DNA of 64,000 nt from Saccharothrix deserti (GTDB lineage Bacteria > Actinomycetota > Actinomycetes > Mycobacteriales > Pseudonocardiaceae). The notes under the pieces were generated by a model. It had not been told where the DNA came from. It saw only the letters and a program-made list of their open reading frames with translations, and ran no database searches. The stretch spans positions 287,109 through 351,108 of the forward strand of contig NZ_ML775961.1 of assembly GCF_009769385.1 (NCBI RefSeq). The letters run 5' to 3'. The position numbers and the translations under genes were made by a program. This document shows, piece by piece, positions 37,210 to 47,148 of this stretch. Within the stretch, counting starts at the first letter, position 1; every line of letters starts with the position of its first letter.

Positions 37210-40200
37210 ATGAACACGATGTCCCACGCTGACCTGCGCGAACGCCTGTCCGAACTGATGTCGCGGGACCAGCGGAGGCTGGCACGCAGGCTCGAGGGCG
37301 CGCGCAAGGTCCGCGACGACAAAGCCCGCGCCACCGTCCTGGCCGAGATCGAGGCCGACGTCGAGGCCGCCGAGCTGCGCGTCGCGCTGCGCCGCGAGGC
37401 CGTGCCGAAGATCACCTACCCGGCCGAGCTGCCCGTCAGCAACCGCAAGGACGACATCGCCGCGCTCATCCGCGACCACCAGGTCGTGATCGTGGCCGGC
37501 GAGACCGGCTCCGGCAAGACCACCCAGCTGCCCAAGATCTGCCTCGAACTCGGCCGCGGCGTGATCGGCCAGATCGGCCACACCCAGCCCCGCCGCCTCG
37601 CCGCGCGCACCGTCGCCGAACGCGTCGCCCAGGAACTCGACACCCCGCTGGGCAGCGCCGTCGGCTACAAGGTCCGGTTCACCGACCAGTCCGGCGAGGA
37701 CACCCTGGTCAAGCTCATGACCGACGGCATCCTGCTGGCCGAGATCCAGACCGACCGGATGCTGTCGCGCTACGACACGATCATCATCGACGAGGCGCAC
37801 GAACGCAGCCTCAACGTCGACTTCCTGCTCGGCTACCTCAAGCAGCTGCTGCCCAGGCGTCCAGACCTCAAGGTCGTCATCACCTCCGCGACCATCGACC
37901 CGCAGCGGTTCTCCCGCCACTTCGCCGACGCCCCGGTCATCGAGGTCTCCGGCCGCACCTACCCCGTCGAGGTCCGCTACCGGCCGATCGTGGACCCCGA
38001 CGACCCGGACGCCGACCCCGACCGCGACCAGACCCAGGCCATCTGCGACGCCGTCCGCGAACTGCAGGCCGAAGGACCCGGCGACGTGCTGGTGTTCCTG
38101 TCCGGCGAACGCGAGATCCGCGACACCGCCGACGCCCTGGCCGCCCTCGAACTGCGCAACACCGAGATCCTGCCGCTGTACGCGCGGCTGTCGTTCGGCG
38201 AACAGCACCGGGTGTTCCAGCCGCACACCGCCCGCCGCGTCGTGCTCGCCACCAACGTCGCCGAGACGTCGCTGACCGTGCCCGGCATCAAGTACGTCGT
38301 CGACCCCGGCACCGCCCGCATCTCCCGCTACAGCCACCGCCTCAAGGTGCAGCGGCTGCCCATCGAACCCGTCTCCCAGGCCTCGGCCAACCAGCGCAAG
38401 GGCCGCTGCGGTCGCGTGTCCGAAGGCATCTGCGTCCGCCTCTACAGCGAGGACGACTTCGACGCCCGTCCCGAGTTCACCGACCCGGAGATCCTGCGCA
38501 CCAACCTCGCCTCGGTCATCCTCCAGATGACCTCCATCGGCCTGGGCGACATCGCCGCGTTCCCGTTCATCGACCCGCCCGAGGCCCGCAACATCAACGA
38601 CGGCGTGCAGCTGCTGCAGGAGCTGGGCGCGATCCTGCCCGCCGAGCAGAAGCTCACCCCGCTGGGCCGCAAACTCGCCCAGCTCCCCGTCGACCCGCGC
38701 CTGGCCCGCATGGTCATCGAGGCCGACCGCAACGGCTGCGTCCGCGAGGTCATGGTCATCGCCGCCGCGCTGTCCATCCAGGACCCGCGCGAACGACCGT
38801 CGGACAAGCAGCAGGCCGCCGACGAGTTCCACGGCCGGTTCAAGGACCCCGAGTCCGACTTCACCGCGTTCCTCAACCTGTGGCAGTACCTGCGCGAACG
38901 GCAGAAGGAACTGTCGTCCAACCAGTTCCGCAGGCTGTGCCGCAACGAGTTCCTCAACTACCTGCGCGTGCGCGAGTGGCAGGACATCTACCAGCAGCTG
39001 CGGCAGGTCGCGAAAACCCTCGGCGTGCACGTCAACGACCAGCCCGCCGACCCGCGCAACGTGCACATCTCGCTGCTGTCCGGGCTGCTGTCCCACATCG
39101 GCGTCAAGGACGTCCCCAAGCGTGACCCCGGCAAGCGCGCCGCCACCGAGTACCTCGGCGCCCGCAACGCGAAGTTCGCGATCTTCCCCGGCTCCGCGCT
39201 GTTCCGCAAACCACCCCAGTGGGTCATGGCCGCCGAACTCGTCGAGACCTCCCGGCTGTGGGGCCGCACGGTCGCGAAGATCGAACCCGAGTGGGCCGAG
39301 AACCTGGCCGGCCACCTCGTCAAACGCACCTACAGCGAACCGCACTGGGAAGCCAAACGCGGCTCCGTCGTCGCCCTGGAGAAGGTCACCCTCTACGGCG
39401 TGCCCATCGTGGCGTCCCGCAAGGTCAACTACGGGCGCATCGACCCCGAGCTGTCCCGCGAGCTGTTCATCCGGCACGCCCTGGTGCAGGGGGAGTGGAC
39501 CACCCACCACAAGTTCTTCCACCACAACCGGGAGCTGCTCGCCGAGGTCGAGGAACTGGAGAACCGGGCACGGCGCCGCGACATCGTGGTGGACGACGAC
39601 ACCCTCTACGACTTCTACGACCAGCGCGTGCCCGCCGACATCGTCTCCGCCCGGCACTTCGACACCTGGTGGAAGAAGACCCGCCACACCCAGCCCGACC
39701 TGCTCACCTTCGACAAGGCGATGCTGGTCAACGAACGCGCCGCGGTCACCCCCGACGCCTACCCCGACGAACTGCGGCGCGGCGGCCTCACCCTGCCGCT
39801 GACCTACCGGTTCGAACCCGGCACCGCCGTCGACGGCGTCACCGTCGACCTGCCGCTGCCCGCGCTCACCACCCTGCCCGACGACTCGCTGTCCTGGCAG
39901 ATCCCCGGCCTGCGCACGGAACTCGTCGTCGCGCTCATCCGGTCGCTGCCCAAACCGGTGCGCCGCAACTTCGTGCCCGTGCCCGACGTCGCCGCCGCCG
40001 CGCTCACCGGCATCGACCCCGACGAACCGCTGCTGCCCGCGCTGGAACGCCAACTGCGCACGTTGACCGGCGTCGTCGTGCCCCGCGACCAGTGGCAGCT
40101 CGACCAGGTGCCCGAACACCTCAAGCTCACGTTCCGCATCGTCGACGAGAACGACCGGGAACTCGCCCAGGGCAAGGACCTGGCTGCTTTGAAGGCCCAA

Positions 40201-41112
40201 CTCCGGGGACGGCTGCGCGAGACCCTGGCCGCCGCCGCGAGCAACCTCGCCCGCACCGGCCTGACCACGTGGACCATCGGCGACCTGCCGCGCACCGTGG
40301 AGCGGCAGCGTTCCGGCATCGTCGTCACCGCCTACCCCGCCCTGGTGGACAAGGGCGACACGGTCGCGGTGGAAATCCTCGACACACCCGGACGCCAACG
40401 GCAGGCCATGTGGCGCGGCACCCGCCGACTGCTGCTGCTCAACGTGCCGTCACCGGTCAAGACCCTGCAACGCGGCCTGAACAACGCCGAGAAGCTCGCC
40501 CTGACCCGCAACCCGCACGGCGGCGTCGCACCCCTGCTCGCCGACTGCATCTCCGCCGCCGTCGACAAACTGCTGCGCGACGCGGGCGGACCCGTGTGGG
40601 ACGAGGCCTCGTTCACCAAGCTCACCGACCACGTCCGCCGTGGGCTGGGGGAGACCACGTTCGACGTCGTGCACAAGGTCCGCCGGGTGCTGGAGGCCGC
40701 GCAGGACGTCGAACTGCGGATCAACGGCGTGCGCGGCGCGGTGTTCGACGAGTCGCTGGCCGACATCCGCGCCCAGCTCACCGGCCTGGTGCACAAGGGT
40801 TTCGTCACCGAGGCGGGCGCCGACCGGCTCGGCGACGTGCACCGCTACCTGCAGGGCATCGCCCGCAGGCTGGAGAAGCTCACCGAGAACGTCCGCCGCG
40901 ACCAGGAGTGGATGGACCGGGTGCACGCCGTCCACGCCGAGTACCGCGAACTGCGCGCGTCCCTGCCCGCCGACGAACCGCACGAGGAACTGGACGAGGT
41001 GCGGTGGATGATCGAGGAACTGCGGCTGAGCTACTTCGCCCAGACCATCGGCACCCGCTACACCGTCTCCGACAAGCGGATCTTCAAAGCCCTCGACGCC
41101 GTACCCCGGTGA
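37210..41112 (+). CDS. hrpA: ATP-dependent RNA helicase HrpA
   Basis: 1300-aa DEAH-box helicase. Motif I is GETGSGKTTQ, motif II DEAH (IIIDEAHERSLN), motif III SATID and motif VI QRKGRCGRV. They are followed by HA2/OB-fold regions and the long DUF3418 C-terminus typical of full-length HrpA. HrpA acts in RNA processing and in rescuing collided ribosomes. The gene stands alone. ATG 37219 is a possible alternative start three codons downstream. Confidence 0.93.
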   Translation: MNTMSHADLRERLSELMSRDQRRLARRLEGARKVRDDKARATVLAEIEADVEAAELRVALRREAVPKITYPAELPVSNRKDDIAALIRDHQVVIVAGETGSGKTTQLPKICLELGRGVIGQIGHTQPRRLAARTVAERVAQELDTPLGSAVGYKVRFTDQSGEDTLVKLMTDGILLAEIQTDRMLSRYDTIIIDEAHERSLNVDFLLGYLKQLLPRRPDLKVVITSATIDPQRFSRHFADAPVIEVSGRTYPVEVRYRPIVDPDDPDADPDRDQTQAICDAVRELQAEGPGDVLVFLSGEREIRDTADALAALELRNTEILPLYARLSFGEQHRVFQPHTARRVVLATNVAETSLTVPGIKYVVDPGTARISRYSHRLKVQRLPIEPVSQASANQRKGRCGRVSEGICVRLYSEDDFDARPEFTDPEILRTNLASVILQMTSIGLGDIAAFPFIDPPEARNINDGVQLLQELGAILPAEQKLTPLGRKLAQLPVDPRLARMVIEADRNGCVREVMVIAAALSIQDPRERPSDKQQAADEFHGRFKDPESDFTAFLNLWQYLRERQKELSSNQFRRLCRNEFLNYLRVREWQDIYQQLRQVAKTLGVHVNDQPADPRNVHISLLSGLLSHIGVKDVPKRDPGKRAATEYLGARNAKFAIFPGSALFRKPPQWVMAAELVETSRLWGRTVAKIEPEWAENLAGHLVKRTYSEPHWEAKRGSVVALEKVTLYGVPIVASRKVNYGRIDPELSRELFIRHALVQGEWTTHHKFFHHNRELLAEVEELENRARRRDIVVDDDTLYDFYDQRVPADIVSARHFDTWWKKTRHTQPDLLTFDKAMLVNERAAVTPDAYPDELRRGGLTLPLTYRFEPGTAVDGVTVDLPLPALTTLPDDSLSWQIPGLRTELVVALIRSLPKPVRRNFVPVPDVAAAALTGIDPDEPLLPALERQLRTLTGVVVPRDQWQLDQVPEHLKLTFRIVDENDRELAQGKDLAALKAQLRGRLRETLAAAASNLARTGLTTWTIGDLPRTVERQRSGIVVTAYPALVDKGDTVAVEILDTPGRQRQAMWRGTRRLLLLNVPSPVKTLQRGLNNAEKLALTRNPHGGVAPLLADCISAAVDKLLRDAGGPVWDEASFTKLTDHVRRGLGETTFDVVHKVRRVLEAAQDVELRINGVRGAVFDESLADIRAQLTGLVHKGFVTEAGADRLGDVHRYLQGIARRLEKLTENVRRDQEWMDRVHAVHAEYRELRASLPADEPHEELDEVRWMIEELRLSYFAQTIGTRYTVSDKRIFKALDAVPR

Positions 41113-41318
41113 TCGCACCCGATCCGCCGTCCACAGATCCGCGGTCCACGGTCGATCGGCACGACAGCGCGGAACGCGAGAACGCCTGGCGGGCCGAGCG
41201 GGAAATGGGTGCGGGGAACGTCGGAACACGGTCCGCAGTCAAGCCAGCAGGATCTGGTCGCAACCGCGCGGCGGCGGTACGCGCCCGGGGCGGTGCCGCG
41301 GAGGTATGGGGGCGTTCC

Positions 41319-41384
41319 GCACCTTGCGGAACATCGTTGCGCACCTTGCGAAACACCGTCGCGCACCTTCCGGAACGCCGTCGC
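41319..41384. repeat. Three tandem 22-bp repeats
   Basis: Three direct copies of a unit GCACCTTGCGGAAC plus 8 bases ending in GTTGC or GTCGC, at 41319-41340, 41341-41362 and 41363-41384, with a few base changes each. The 22-bp period equals two helical turns. The copies lie 125-190 bases upstream of the -35 box. Confidence 0.75.
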
Positions 41385-41506
41385 GCATCCTCGTCGAAGT
41401 GCTCGCCGCACGGGAGCGTAGTGAGATCGTCTTCCCTCAAACGGCGGACAAAACGGTGACCGTATCGCCGTTCCAGCATTCAACGATGGGCCGATCGTGT
41501 GACGGC

Positions 41507-41535
41507 TTGACAGTCCCATCCGACGCGGATACTCT
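41507..41535 (+). promoter_or_regulatory. Consensus-like housekeeping promoter
   Basis: TTGACA (41507-41512) and TACTCT (41530-41535) are spaced by 17 bases, matching the housekeeping sigma consensus. Transcription should start near 41542, leaving a leader of about 130 bases before the TTG start of the oxygenase gene. This is the best promoter match seen in the window. Confidence 0.75.
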
Positions 41536-41543
41536 CCAGGCGA

Positions 41544-41615
41544 GATTCGTAGTAACTCTGGGGACGAATCGTGGGGGAATTTCACGGGTGCCCGGCCGGG
41601 CTGACGGCCCGGTCG
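41544..41615 (+). promoter_or_regulatory. Structured 5' leader with two hairpins
   Basis: GATTCGT/ACGAATC (41544-41570) forms a 7-bp stem with a 13-base loop at the start of the transcript. A second GC-rich hairpin, CCGGGC/GCCCGG with flanking pairs, lies at 41593-41615 and is followed by a pyrimidine-rich TTCTTCTC stretch. The arrangement could support attenuation or a ligand-responsive element, but no known riboswitch class is matched. Confidence 0.4.
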
Positions 41616-41671
41616 TGACGTGAGTAATTCTTCTCCGCTCTCGCTCCATTGCCTCAACGGGGAGGAAAGAC

Positions 41672-42409
41672 TTGTCGTCGCAGTTGGAATCGACCATCGC
41701 AGATCATTTACGGCTGAACGTGGACAACGAGCAGCTCTGGGTGTCCCGCAAGTCGTTCTACGAAACGGGCTTCGCCCTCGTCTCCTACCTCCTCCCGGAT
41801 GAGGTCAAGGAGCAGGTGGCAGCCGAGGTCGAGGATCTGCTCGCCGCGCAGTCCGTCCGGCGCGACCTGCGTCTGAAGGAGACCGGCAACAGCCCGCGCT
41901 ACATGCGCAACGTCACCGCGGCCGACATTCGCGCCCGTGACGGCGTCACCGTCGCGCTCTACCGGTCCCCGGCTTTCCTGGCCGGCCTGACCAGCGTCGC
42001 GGGCGAAGAGGTCATGGAGTGCCCGTACGAGCCCGAGCACTACGTGATCACCCACCTGGAACGCAAGGGCGACACCCACGGCTGGCACTGGGACGACTAC
42101 AGCTTCGGCGTCATCCTGGTCGTCGACTGCCCCGAAGTGGAGATGGGCGGATTCGTGCAGACCGTGCCCAACACCCAGTGGGACAAGGACGACCCGCAGG
42201 TGTTCAAACAGTTGGTGAACAATCCGATATATTCCTATGAATTGCGCCCCGGTGACATCTACCTGTTGCGCACCGATACAACCCTGCACCGCGTCCACCC
42301 GCTCGAGGACGGCGCGCAGCGCACCATTATCAACATGGCCTACGCGGCCCAGCGTGATCTGACCAAGAACATTTCGCACGAGACTATGGAAGACCTCTTC
42401 CGAGTCTGA
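41672..42409 (+). CDS. Fe(II)/2-oxoglutarate oxygenase, HalD/BesD-like amino-acid hydroxylase
   Basis: 245-aa non-haem iron oxygenase. The metal triad is H139-W-D141 and H206 (TLHRVHP), with R217 to bind 2-oxoglutarate. Because the carboxylate ligand is present (HxD), it should hydroxylate rather than halogenate. Overall it resembles the free-amino-acid-acting HalD/BesD group, often named ArpA in actinobacteria; that link is from memory. TTG 41672 with GGGGAGGA 5 bases upstream is the start. Codons such as ATA, AAT and TAT cluster near residues 183-190, unusual for this genome. It is the first gene of the operon with ArgG-like, formyltransferase and permease genes; the substrate is probably an amino acid (inference). 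Confidence 0.75.
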   Translation: MSSQLESTIADHLRLNVDNEQLWVSRKSFYETGFALVSYLLPDEVKEQVAAEVEDLLAAQSVRRDLRLKETGNSPRYMRNVTAADIRARDGVTVALYRSPAFLAGLTSVAGEEVMECPYEPEHYVITHLERKGDTHGWHWDDYSFGVILVVDCPEVEMGGFVQTVPNTQWDKDDPQVFKQLVNNPIYSYELRPGDIYLLRTDTTLHRVHPLEDGAQRTIINMAYAAQRDLTKNISHETMEDLFRV

Positions 42410-42435
42410 CCGGCCAAGCAAGGAGAATCGGTCAA

Positions 42436-43643
<1,208 letters not shown>

Positions 43644-43647
<4 letters not shown>

Positions 43648-44567
43648 AGCTGGTGTTCTTCGGTTATGGAGAACTCGGCGCCGTGGGGGTCGACTCGCTC
43701 GTCGAGCCACACGTCGTCGCGCTCGTCCTCACCCACCGGACCGAGTTCACCGGCCTCGGTGAGCCCCACGTCGCCGAACTGGTCGAGAAGCACGGCCTGC
43801 CCGTGCACATCTCGTCGAACGCGCGCGAGCCGGAGATCAGGCAACTGCTGCGCGATGCCGACGCGGACGCCATCGTGTCCACGAACTGGCGCACCCGGCT
43901 GCCGGGCGACCTGCTGGGCATGGCGAAGCTGGGCGCGCTCAACGTGCACGACGCCCTGCTGCCGTCGTACTCCGGCTTCGGGGCCGTCAACTGGGCGATC
44001 CGCAACGGCGAGACCGAGGCGGGCGTGACCGTGCACCTGATGGAGGAGGAGTTGGACACCGGTCCGGCCGTCGTCCAGCACCGGGTGCCGATCGGTCCGC
44101 ACGACACCGCGCTGCAGGTCTACGAGGCGGTCACCGCGCAGTACGTGCCCGCGACCCTGGCCGCGCTGGAGAAGTTGGCCGCGGGCGACCGCGGCACACC
44201 GCAGGACCCGACGCGGCGGACCTTCTACCACCGCATCGGCGAAGACGACACGATGATCGACTGGTCCCAGTCGACCGCTAGGATCTACAACCTGATCCGC
44301 GGCCAGTCCGACCCGTACATCAACGCGTGGACGACGTTCGACGGCCGCAAGGTCGCCGTCAAGTCCGCCGCGCTGCCCGACGGCGGCTACTGCGGCACAC
44401 CCGGCAAGGTCGTCCGGCAGGCGCAGGGAGGTGTCGCGGTCGTGTGCGGCCAGACCGGCTCGCCGGACGCGCTGGGGATCATCCTGCTCGAGGTGCAGGT
44501 CGAGGGCGACGAGCCGCGTCCCGCGACCGAGGTGTTCAAGAAGATGGGAGTGCGCCTGGGTTCGTGA
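43644..44567 (+). CDS. Formyltransferase, methionyl-tRNA formyltransferase/ArnA-like
   Basis: 307-aa 10-formyl-tetrahydrofolate-dependent formyltransferase. The catalytic triad is N100, H102 and D138 ([15 protein letters not shown] and EELDTGPAV), followed by a smaller C-terminal FMT-like domain. It lacks the tRNA-specific features expected of housekeeping Fmt and sits in an amino-acid-modifying operon, so an N-formylated small amine or amino acid is the likely product. It is coupled to the ArgG-like gene by ATGA overlap. Confidence 0.85.
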
Positions 44568-44620
44568 CCGACCAGCAACACAGGCGAACACCCCTGAACC
44601 GAACTCGGAGCTGTCCGGAC

Positions 44621-45931
44621 ATGTCAGACACGCCCTCGTCCACGTTACAACGCACCCTGCGCGCGCCAGGTCTCGTCGTGCACTACATCGCATCGGTGAT
44701 CGGCGTGGGCGTGCTGATCATTCCGGGCCACGCGGCGGCGGAGGCGGGACCGCTCTCGCTGCTGGCCTGGCTGATGCTGATCGCGTACTCGTACCCGTTC
44801 GCGCTGATCTTCGCCAGGCTCTCGATCCTGTACCCGACCAGCCGGGGCATCACGCAGTTCATCGAGATCGCCTTCGGCAAGACGTTCGCCCGGTGGATCC
44901 AGGCCTTCCTGCTGCTCACGCTCCTCGTCGCGAACCCGGTGCTCGGCCTGGCAGGCGCGCGCTACCTGCTGAACATCTGGGACGCGAACCCGAGCAACCT
45001 GCAGATCGTCGGCGTCGGATCGCTGTTCGTCATCGGCTCGATCCTGTTCAACCTGCTCGGCGTCAAGCTGAGCACAAGGGTGCAGGCCACCGTGCTCGGC
45101 GTCCTGATCTTCTTCCTGGTCGTCGTCATCGCGGTGTCCATGCCGCACGCCAAGGCGGAGAACCTGGACCCGGTCGCGCCGAACGGCTGGCTGTCGCTGG
45201 GCACGGCCCTGATCATCTGCTTCTACGGGTTCGTCGGCTGGGAGAACGCGGCGCCGGTCGCCGAAGAGGTCGTCGAGCCCGCCAAGACCTACCCGAAGGC
45301 GATCTTCTGGGCCGTCGTCAGCGTCGGCACGCTGTACTTCGCGATGGCGGTGGCCGTCGTGCTGGTGCTGCCGAGGGAAGCCGCGGGTGGCAAGCAGATC
45401 ACCGCGTTCGCGACGTTGCTGCAGGTCGCCACCGGCCGGGAGATCTCCCAGATCGGCAACGTGGTCGCGCTGATCCTGCTGATCCTCGCCATGAACGCCT
45501 GGGTGCTCGGCACGTCGAGGGTGATCTACTCCTCGGCTCGCGACGGGCTGCTCCCGGCGGGCCTGGCGAAGATCGCGCGACGCGGCAGCGTGCCCTACGG
45601 CGCACTGCTGTTCCTGATCCCCGGCTACGGCGTGCCGGTCGGTCTGCTCGCGCTCAGCGGCGCCGACGAGACGATGCTGATCACCGCTTCGTCGGCGGCC
45701 TTCCTGCTGATCTTCCTCACGACGTTCTTCGCGGCGCGCAAACTGCTCGTGGGCAAGGCGATCCGCATCTGCAACATCGTGGTCATCGTCGTGACCGTGG
45801 CCGTGATCCCGTTCTTCGGCACGAGTCTCATCTTCGCGATCGCGCTGATGGTCAGCGCTTTCCTGCTGGTGACCCTGCGCAAACCCAAACCGGAGGAGCT
45901 GACCGAGACGGAGGAGAGGTCCTCGGTCTGA
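44621..45931 (+). CDS. APC-family amino-acid permease
   Basis: 436-aa transporter with about 12 membrane segments, amino acid-polyamine-organocation superfamily. It has the unwound first helix GVGVLIIPG and the conserved YGFVGWENAAPVAEEV region of helix 6. It should import a precursor or export the product of the preceding enzymes. It is the last gene of the operon; only 11 bases separate it from the convergent RidA gene. Confidence 0.88.
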   Translation: MSDTPSSTLQRTLRAPGLVVHYIASVIGVGVLIIPGHAAAEAGPLSLLAWLMLIAYSYPFALIFARLSILYPTSRGITQFIEIAFGKTFARWIQAFLLLTLLVANPVLGLAGARYLLNIWDANPSNLQIVGVGSLFVIGSILFNLLGVKLSTRVQATVLGVLIFFLVVVIAVSMPHAKAENLDPVAPNGWLSLGTALIICFYGFVGWENAAPVAEEVVEPAKTYPKAIFWAVVSVGTLYFAMAVAVVLVLPREAAGGKQITAFATLLQVATGREISQIGNVVALILLILAMNAWVLGTSRVIYSSARDGLLPAGLAKIARRGSVPYGALLFLIPGYGVPVGLLALSGADETMLITASSAAFLLIFLTTFFAARKLLVGKAIRICNIVVIVVTVAVIPFFGTSLIFAIALMVSAFLLVTLRKPKPEELTETEERSSV

Positions 45932-45942
45932 CGGTCTGACGT

Positions 45943-46341
45943 CTACCCGGCAGCGGCGGCGACGACCTCGATCTCCAGGAGCCAAGCCTCGTCGTAGATG
46001 CCCGTGATGATCACGGTGACCGCCGGTTCGTGGTCACCCAGCAGCTCGCGACGTACCGCGCTGTTCGCAGCGCGGTACTCGCGGTCGCTGAGGAACGTCG
46101 TGACCTTGACGATGTTCTCCCGCGTCATCCCCGCCGCGGCGAGTGCGGCGAACACGTTCGTCCACACCTGACGGCACTGCGCCTCGAAGTCCTCGGGCAC
46201 GACGCCGTTCTCGTCGACGGGGATCTGGCCGCTGACGAACACGAGCCTGCTGTCCGCCGACACGCTCGCGGCCTGGCAGTAGCCAGAGCTGGGAATCGCG
46301 GTCATGATCGGTGTTACCGGTGTGATGTGCACGTCCGCCAT
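45943..46341 (-). CDS. RidA-family protein
   Basis: 132-aa Rid/YjgF/UK114-family trimeric deaminase of reactive enamine/imine intermediates. Markers are YCQAASVSADSRLVFVSGQIP and the C-terminal PAVTVIITGIYDEAWLLEIEVVA. The canonical catalytic Arg of RidA is not clear (the usual R-x-C-V-E is replaced around YDEAW), so it may belong to a Rid subgroup with another role. It is convergent to the permease. Confidence 0.85.
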   Translation of the reverse strand: MADVHITPVTPIMTAIPSSGYCQAASVSADSRLVFVSGQIPVDENGVVPEDFEAQCRQVWTNVFAALAAAGMTRENIVKVTTFLSDREYRAANSAVRRELLGDHEPAVTVIITGIYDEAWLLEIEVVAAAAG

Positions 46342-46452
46342 GTTCCCGCACCCCCCTCGGCCACGAACGGGTGATCCCCGGTCCCCGGGAAGGCGTCATG
46401 GCCCGTGGCGGACGAAGCGGCCCGCCGGTGGCCACCTGCGGTGAGCAGACTC

Positions 46453-47145
46453 TCAGCCGGCTGCGTCGGCCCGCCCGCCCGAGCGGTGCAGGGTGATCGT
46501 GGTCCACGCACCCACGTGGACCCGGTCGCCCGGCTCCAACGGGTAGGGGCGGTTGGGCCGCAGCGGGTCGTCGCCCTCGTTCACCGTGGTCCCGTTCGTC
46601 GAGTCCAGGTCCACCACCGACCAGCCCTCACCCGACGCCACCAGCAACGCGTGGTTGTGCGAGACACCCGGGTCCTCCGGCGGGCCCAGCAGGTCGATGC
46701 CCGGGAAGATGCCCCGCGACCGGCTGCGCCGCCCGATCGACACCTGCCGACCCGACAACTCGAACCGGCGCGGCGGGCAGAACTCCGGGAACACCATCGC
46801 GCCCGCGTCCGGCCCACCCGCGGCCACGACCCGGTCGAAGTACGCCCGGTCCGCCTCCACCGTCACGTGCCACGACACCGGCACCTCCGCCGGCGACGGC
46901 GCCACCGGAGTGGGCGCGACCACCGGGTTCAGCGAATCGTGCCCGCACTCCTCGCAGAACCGACCCACCCGCACCGCGCCGCACGCCGCGCACGTCTCCT
47001 CGACGACGGCCGACGCCGGGGCCGTGCCCGACTCCGAACCGGAGGACCGAGGTGCGGCGGCGGAGCCGACGGCCGGCATCGGCGCGCCGCACACGTCGCA
47101 GTAGTCGTCGGTCGCCGAGTCGTGGCCCGCCGGGCACGTCGCCAT
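46453..47145 (-). CDS. FHA-domain protein with two zinc ribbons
   Basis: 230-aa phosphothreonine-binding adaptor. Two CxxC-type zinc ribbons (CPAGHD..YCDVCG and CAACG..FCEECGH) occupy about residues 1-70. A C-terminal FHA domain carries the core GRRSRSRG, DPGVSHNHALL and DSTNGT. It lies 3 bases after the vWA gene in the same operon and probably reads out PknG phosphorylation. It is not GarA/OdhI: it is longer and lacks the ETTS phosphosite. Confidence 0.85.
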   Translation of the reverse strand: MATCPAGHDSATDDYCDVCGAPMPAVGSAAAPRSSGSESGTAPASAVVEETCAACGAVRVGRFCEECGHDSLNPVVAPTPVAPSPAEVPVSWHVTVEADRAYFDRVVAAGGPDAGAMVFPEFCPPRRFELSGRQVSIGRRSRSRGIFPGIDLLGPPEDPGVSHNHALLVASGEGWSVVDLDSTNGTTVNEGDDPLRPNRPYPLEPGDRVHVGAWTTITLHRSGGRADAAG

Positions 47146-47148
47146 CCC

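Larger units (their letters stand above)
41113..41671. other. Gene-free region upstream of the oxygenase-ArgG operon
   Basis: About 560 bases. It holds a 3 x 22-bp tandem repeat (41319-41384), a consensus-like promoter (41507-41535) and a structured leader of about 130 bases. No protein-coding gene is supported. No known riboswitch consensus was recognised. Confidence 0.7.

Noticed and set aside
37072..40398. 1108-codon minus-strand open frame opposite hrpA
   Set aside because: A shadow frame of GC-rich third positions; all helicase motifs are on the plus strand.
41319..41384. CRISPR-like array
   Set aside because: The 22-bp units are directly adjacent with no spacers and diverge between copies; no cas genes are present.
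41544..41615. Guanidine-type riboswitch in the leader
   Set aside because: The conserved sequence blocks of ykkC-type guanidine riboswitches could not be found; only two simple hairpins are visible.
41672..42409. Radical halogenase like BesD
   Set aside because: The metal site is H-W-D; halogenases of this type replace the carboxylate with Gly or Ala to make room for chloride.
46453..47145. FHA protein as GarA/OdhI, the classic PknG substrate
   Set aside because: It is 230 aa with two zinc ribbons and lacks the N-terminal ETTS phosphosite; only the FHA core is shared.
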